From positions 1-10,095 of the forward strand of contig JABDBT010000084.1 in assembly GCA_013288465.1 (NCBI GenBank): DNA of 10,095 nt. The letters are read 5' to 3'. Numbering within the stretch: the stretch's first letter is position 1; each line of letters starts with the position of its first letter. Source of the DNA: Bacteroidota bacterium. GTDB taxonomy: Bacteria; Bacteroidota; Bacteroidia; Sphingobacteriales; Sphingobacteriaceae. Positions 6,858 through 10,095 of this stretch are shown one piece after another. The notes below the pieces were generated by a model. The model was not told where the DNA came from. It did no database searches and saw only the letters and a program-made list of their open reading frames with translations. Made by a program: the position numbers and the translations under genes.

Positions 6858-6890
6858 AGATTTGACAACTTTTTAAAAGTTGTCAAATCT
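6858..6890. terminator. Bidirectional terminator-like palindrome between convergent genes
   Basis: AGATTTGACAACTTTT and AAAAGTTGTCAAATCT are perfect 16-nt complementary arms around a single T. In RNA this gives a stem of 12 or more pairs with an A/U-rich loop in either direction. It lies between the stop codons of the GDCCVxC gene (6823) and the VOC gene (6902), where a two-way terminator is expected. The U tract is inside the loop rather than after the stem. A smaller CTTTC...GAAAG hairpin (6842-6859) abuts it. Similar GTTGTCAAATCT palindromes are, as I recall, frequent in related genomes. Confidence 0.75.
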
Positions 6891-6901
6891 AAAAATGCGT
6901 A

Positions 6902-7285
6902 TCATTTCGGCACCGAATGCAACGCAATCCTGTTCCCTTCGGTATCTAAAAATACCGCCATAAAACCATAGGGTATTTCCATTGTCGGCACCAGTATTTG
7001 TCCGCCGGCGGCTTCAATTTTATCCACTACCTGCTGCACATCGGGGTTTGCATTTAAGTATATAAGCGGCCCGCTGTCGGCCGATGGTTTATGGAAACCT
7101 CCGCTATCGCAAATAGCTCCGCCAACGCTTGTATTAGGGTCTTCGGTGGGGAACAGGCGCATTTTTATCTGCGGCGTTTCCATGGTGATCATTTCTATAT
7201 CAAAAATTGTTTCATAAAACTTTTGGGCCCGGTTAAGGTCGGTAGCGGGTATCTCAAACCAGCTGATCACATTTTTAAAGGTCAT
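6902..7285 (-). CDS. VOC family protein (glyoxalase/bleomycin-resistance/dioxygenase superfamily)
   Basis: A 127-residue cytosolic protein of typical single-domain VOC size, with two beta-alpha-beta-beta-beta modules. The N-terminal module has the usual opening, VISWFEIPATDLNRAQKFYE (6-25). The second module has VDKIEAAGGQILVPTMEIPYG (87-107) and ends FLDTEGNRIALHS (112-124), the familiar D-x-E-G-N-x-I-x-L signature. The superfamily covers glyoxalase I, fosfomycin/bleomycin resistance proteins and dioxygenases. Nothing here identifies the substrate, and the metal ligands are not obvious, so no activity is assigned. The ATG at 7285 has no Shine-Dalgarno. The 77-nt upstream gap to the glycosyltransferase stop is very AT-rich and shows no clear promoter. 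It may be a separate unit. Confidence 0.88.
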   Translation of the reverse strand: MTFKNVISWFEIPATDLNRAQKFYETIFDIEMITMETPQIKMRLFPTEDPNTSVGGAICDSGGFHKPSADSGPLIYLNANPDVQQVVDKIEAAGGQILVPTMEIPYGFMAVFLDTEGNRIALHSVPK

Positions 7286-7362
7286 AATTCAATACAGTTT
7301 AAGGTTTTTATAAATTAATATTTTGTGTCTCTACTTTTAAAAATTAGTGTAATTCGAAATAA

Positions 7363-8664
7363 TTAATAAGGATTCGTGTTTTTCAGATCTGCCTTATCCC
7401 CAAACTTCAGGTTTAACTTTGTATTCGCCACTAAATAACCTACCCAAAAAAGCAACACGGGTATAATAATATTTAGCTGCCTGGGGTATGCGCTTAATGC
7501 ACCGCTTAACAACAAATAAACACCTGCAATTAACAAAACAAACTTTACAGGGAAAACTATTTTGCGCCAATTAAGTCCTGTTAATACCATACAAACTAAT
7601 GATGCCCATAAAGTTAACGAACCAATTAATATATTTCCCAATATAGCGCCATCCTGGTAGGAATATGAGTAGGGGAAGTTGAACAACATCCTCGAAAAGT
7701 TATAGCAGTAATTTCCGGCAAATTTTAGGGGATGCATTTTGATGTTGCTGATGGCTTTTTGTTTAAAAAGTTCATCCTGTTTAACCTCGTCATTACGAAT
7801 AATAGCCTTGAGCTCTGCCGAATGGTTTTTCTTTAAAATAGCAACCCCCTCTGCCGATTTAAAAAGTGTTGGATATTGATTGTTTGAAAGATTGGGCACT
7901 TTCCAATCGCCATATTCATGCTCATAAGGCGTGCTCATCCAATATAAACTCATTCCGCCCGAATTACCCCAGTAAAGCACCTTGCCTGTAATGTGATAGG
8001 TATAAGCTAAATAGGGCACAGTAACCGAAAAGGCTATCAACAATATGGTTAACGATTTTAAATAATGCGCCCTGTTTTTTTTGAAAAGGAGCGATACCAG
8101 GCAGGCAAGCAGGCAAATGATGATGACATAACCAAAAATGATTTTTGTTAAGGTAAGAAAGCCAAATACAAGGCCCGCGATGATCATGTATTTATTGTTA
8201 CCCTTAACGTAATACAGGGTAACAAAATAAACTAATAACGATACTAAAAAGGTGGTAAACGCCTCGGTATATAAAATAGGCAGCATAGATAATGCATTAG
8301 GATAAATAGCCAACAAAAAAGCAGATATCAAGGCTGTTTTGTTATTGGTGACCAACCCTAACGCTTTGTATAAAAACACGATGGCCAGGTATTCATACAA
8401 AGCATTCATTAAAGTGGTATAAATATCGGGGATATGCAATGCCACAAATGGCATCAGGATAATAGGGTACCCGGGGCCGTTCCAAAGGTTTATATGTGCC
8501 GGGAACGGTGAGTAATAACCATGCAAAAGGTTTTTGGCAAAATCAACATACCTTATCTCATCGCCATATAAGCGGGGCCATTTATTATTAACGATGAGGT
8601 AGCCATAATACAAAAGAAAAGGAGAGAATATGAACCAGGGATTGCGGGTAAAAAGTTTCTTCAT
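7363..8664 (-). CDS. GT-C / family-39-type membrane glycosyltransferase
   Basis: A 433-residue polytopic protein with about ten membrane helices. The first periplasmic loop carries GDEIRY (34-39), the acidic motif of ArnT/PMT-like GT-C enzymes, and then NGPGYP (62-67), matching the usual PPLYP-like element. YPN (121-123) and LYTEAF (131-136) correspond to the conserved Y-P...T-E segment. A soluble region of roughly 100 residues (about 220-320) lies between helices. Such enzymes transfer a sugar from a polyprenyl-phosphate donor outside the inner membrane; donor and acceptor are unknown. The frame opens with TTG at 8694, but ATG 8664 (MKKLFTRNP) is preferred: it is a standard start, has AGG 6 nt upstream and begins just before helix 1. 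It lies 104 nt downstream of the acyltransferase gene on the same strand. Confidence 0.8.
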   Translation of the reverse strand: MKKLFTRNPWFIFSPFLLYYGYLIVNNKWPRLYGDEIRYVDFAKNLLHGYYSPFPAHINLWNGPGYPIILMPFVALHIPDIYTTLMNALYEYLAIVFLYKALGLVTNNKTALISAFLLAIYPNALSMLPILYTEAFTTFLVSLLVYFVTLYYVKGNNKYMIIAGLVFGFLTLTKIIFGYVIIICLLACLVSLLFKKNRAHYLKSLTILLIAFSVTVPYLAYTYHITGKVLYWGNSGGMSLYWMSTPYEHEYGDWKVPNLSNNQYPTLFKSAEGVAILKKNHSAELKAIIRNDEVKQDELFKQKAISNIKMHPLKFAGNYCYNFSRMLFNFPYSYSYQDGAILGNILIGSLTLWASLVCMVLTGLNWRKIVFPVKFVLLIAGVYLLLSGALSAYPRQLNIIIPVLLFWVGYLVANTKLNLKFGDKADLKNTNPY

Positions 8665-8768
8665 GATAAGCCTGATGGGCAAATAAAAGTACAATTTATT
8701 TTAACTTTTTTGCAGGGTCTATCATAAAGGGCCCAAGTGGACGGTAAAGGCTACCTTGTCGGGTATAG

Positions 8769-9734
8769 CTATTTCAACCCCGCTAACGGCCACACAATTT
8801 CATTAATAAAATGAGGATGAAATAACAAAGGCATGGGCACTACTATCCAAAAGAATGTCCAAACTTTGGCAATCACTTTATGTTGCAAAAACGTTATTTT
8901 ATGAGTGGTTAACACTTTTTCAATCAATACCAGGCAACCCTGAATAATGAAATAGAGCAACGGCAACCCATAACCATAGTTTACCGGGACGCTAAGCGCC
9001 AGCTCATGTAATAAGCCCGAAAATGCAAAGGCTAACATTAAGGCTGCCGCGCTCCCGATTTTGTTTTTTAGCGGTCTAAATATAGCTATAGAGGTCATTT
9101 CACTAAAAGCGATGTTCCAGCGTTTGCTCCAAAATTCGGTTAGGCTTGTTGCTTTTGCAGGCTGATTAAATAATAAATAGGTATTAATCCCTTTAAGCCG
9201 CCACATGCCTGCACTAATACTTAAAAGACCAAAATGCAAAATCAAACTAAAGGCTACCAATAGAATTACAGTTACCAAAACATAGGTCAAATTAGGGTTC
9301 AATGGCAATAAGATTACTTTATGCGCCAGCAGGATAAGTAAAAACCCTGCTATGATCCTGCTAATACCAAACCGTATCATTGGCCATGCATTAGGTAACG
9401 GATCGGCACCCAGCGTTTCAAAAGGCTGCGCCCTCATGCCCGCCCATCCGCCGGCAAAAACCAACCAGTTATTAAACTTAAGGCTCAGTATTTTGCCCTT
9501 ATAACTGTTTGTTACAGCAATAACTTTCATGCAGCTAAAGGTTGTTGCTATTATAGCTAACATCCGGATTATAGGGTGCTCCTGCAAAAAAATAAGATGT
9601 ACCGCGAGGATGCTCACAATCAGCAGTAGCCAGTTTTGCATAATCAATGTTCGCTTTATAAATACATAACCGCAAAGAACAACAGCCAGGTTTATTAGCG
9701 CGAAATAAAGCAGATGAAGCAAGGTAGTTGCCAT
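8769..9734 (-). CDS. Wax-synthase-like MBOAT family O-acyltransferase
   Basis: A 321-residue protein with about eight membrane helices. It resembles the MBOAT_2/wax synthase group (long-chain-alcohol O-fatty-acyltransferases). SLTEFWSKRWN (197-207) matches the conserved FWxxRWN/H motif, an RP pair follows at 220-221, and FSGLLHEL (238-245) contains the presumed catalytic His243. The likely chemistry is acyl transfer from acyl-CoA or acyl carrier protein to a hydroxyl group, in the membrane. Whether the acceptor is a fatty alcohol, a sterol-like lipid or a cell-envelope sugar is unknown. The ATG follows the upstream membrane-protein stop by 3 nt (TAA ACC ATG), so the two are almost certainly co-transcribed and coupled. 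After the TAG, a GAC...GGTA / TACC...GTC stem at 8740-8760 could be a weak terminator. Confidence 0.82.
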   Translation of the reverse strand: MATTLLHLLYFALINLAVVLCGYVFIKRTLIMQNWLLLIVSILAVHLIFLQEHPIIRMLAIIATTFSCMKVIAVTNSYKGKILSLKFNNWLVFAGGWAGMRAQPFETLGADPLPNAWPMIRFGISRIIAGFLLILLAHKVILLPLNPNLTYVLVTVILLVAFSLILHFGLLSISAGMWRLKGINTYLLFNQPAKATSLTEFWSKRWNIAFSEMTSIAIFRPLKNKIGSAAALMLAFAFSGLLHELALSVPVNYGYGLPLLYFIIQGCLVLIEKVLTTHKITFLQHKVIAKVWTFFWIVVPMPLLFHPHFINEIVWPLAGLK

Positions 9735-9737
9735 GGT

Positions 9738-10095
9738 TTAACTATGTTTATAATTTATATAAGATGCCAGGCTATACACAACGCTCAGAAAAACAAAGAG
9801 GCTAACCAATATGATCTCTGCAAGCTTATGCCATCTCCCTGTTGGGAAATCGGCCCTGTCAAAATAAAAGAACTGTATTAAAATCCTTGATATCCAATAA
9901 ACAGCAATAAAACTGGTAACCAACATGGATAGGGTAGTGCCGTTTGTCAGCTCCTTAAAATCTAACGCAGAAACCAATCCAAAACATAAATTTATAACCA
10001 GTATATAGGCTGCATACGTCCAAAACATTTGTTTGATCAATGGGCGTACTTTGTTTAGCTCGGTGCGCCAGTTGAGTACGGTAGGTACGGCAAGA
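9738..10095 (-). CDS. Small multi-pass membrane protein, 5' end beyond window (partial)
   Basis: Not a named family that I recognise. An in-frame TTG at 10040 gives 100 residues, but the frame stays open through the right edge. The extra 18 codons (ending NWRTELNKVRPL) look like coding sequence, so the true start is probably outside the window and TTG 10040 is unlikely. Three membrane helices are visible in the last 100 residues: IKQMFWTYAAYILVINLCFG, then LSMLVTSFIAVYWISRILIQ, then LAEIILVSLFVFLSVVYSLA. A conserved-looking FFYFDRADFPTGRWHKL loop lies between the last two. It ends 3 nt before the wax-synthase-like acyltransferase gene, so it may partner that enzyme. Transport or subunit roles are guesses. 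Confidence 0.7.
   Translation of the reverse strand, partial: LAVPTVLNWRTELNKVRPLIKQMFWTYAAYILVINLCFGLVSALDFKELTNGTTLSMLVTSFIAVYWISRILIQFFYFDRADFPTGRWHKLAEIILVSLFVFLSVVYSLASYINYKHS

Noticed and set aside
8665..8694. TTG start at 8694 for the glycosyltransferase
   Set aside because: ATG 8664 is a standard start with AGG at 6 nt and sits right before helix 1; the TTG has no ribosome-binding support.
8695..8768. Short open minus-strand frame after the acyltransferase stop, containing RPLGPFMIDPAKK and ending TAA at 8697-8695
   Set aside because: It looks protein-like but has no start codon, is bounded by a TGA upstream and is only about 25 codons; it may be a degraded fragment or chance.

Overview
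The window looks like an ordinary stretch of chromosome from a member of the Bacteroidota, most likely a Sphingobacteriaceae relative such as Mucilaginibacter or Pedobacter. This is inferred from several signs. Most genes lack a Shine-Dalgarno sequence. A Bacteroidota-type -7 box (TATCTTTG) sits just before guaA. Signal peptides end in Ala-Gln or at a loose lipobox. Short GC-rich or palindromic repeats lie between genes, of kinds I recall as common in that group. No tRNA, rRNA, CRISPR array, transposase or phage gene was seen.

Left part, plus strand (1-2435): the tail of an upstream gene overlaps an MFS drug/metabolite exporter that starts with GTG. A 7-nt-periodic AGTC/GACT inverted repeat follows, then a MarC-family membrane protein, then an AT-rich gene for an unrecognised small secreted protein. 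That last gene lies between two inverted copies of a 28-bp C/G-rich repeat and is followed by a long imperfect inverted repeat.

Centre, minus strand (2562-6464): guaA (GMP synthase) is followed by a lipoprotein with a type-1 periplasmic-binding fold and then an RsmB/NOP-type rRNA cytosine methyltransferase. The genes overlap at both junctions and form a likely operon reading guaA -> lipoprotein -> methyltransferase.

Right of centre (6465-7285): a 146-bp divergent intergenic region holds a perfect 8-bp-arm palindrome and a second dyad. It leads into a plus-strand gene for a 70-residue, 11-cysteine GDCCVxC-domain protein, whose family includes selenoproteins. That gene converges on a VOC-family gene, with a 33-bp near-perfect palindrome between them, probably a two-way terminator.

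Right end, minus strand (7363-10095): a small membrane protein (start beyond the window), a wax-synthase-like MBOAT acyltransferase 3 nt downstream, and a GT-C/family-39-type membrane glycosyltransferase. Together they suggest an envelope lipid or glycolipid function, but the substrates cannot be read from sequence.

I do not see a clearly new defence or mobile system. The points most worth a second look are the repeat copies that supply the stop codons of two convergent genes around an orphan gene, the heptad-phased AGTC repeat, the possibly leaderless guaA promoter, and the open reading frame that runs off the right edge.
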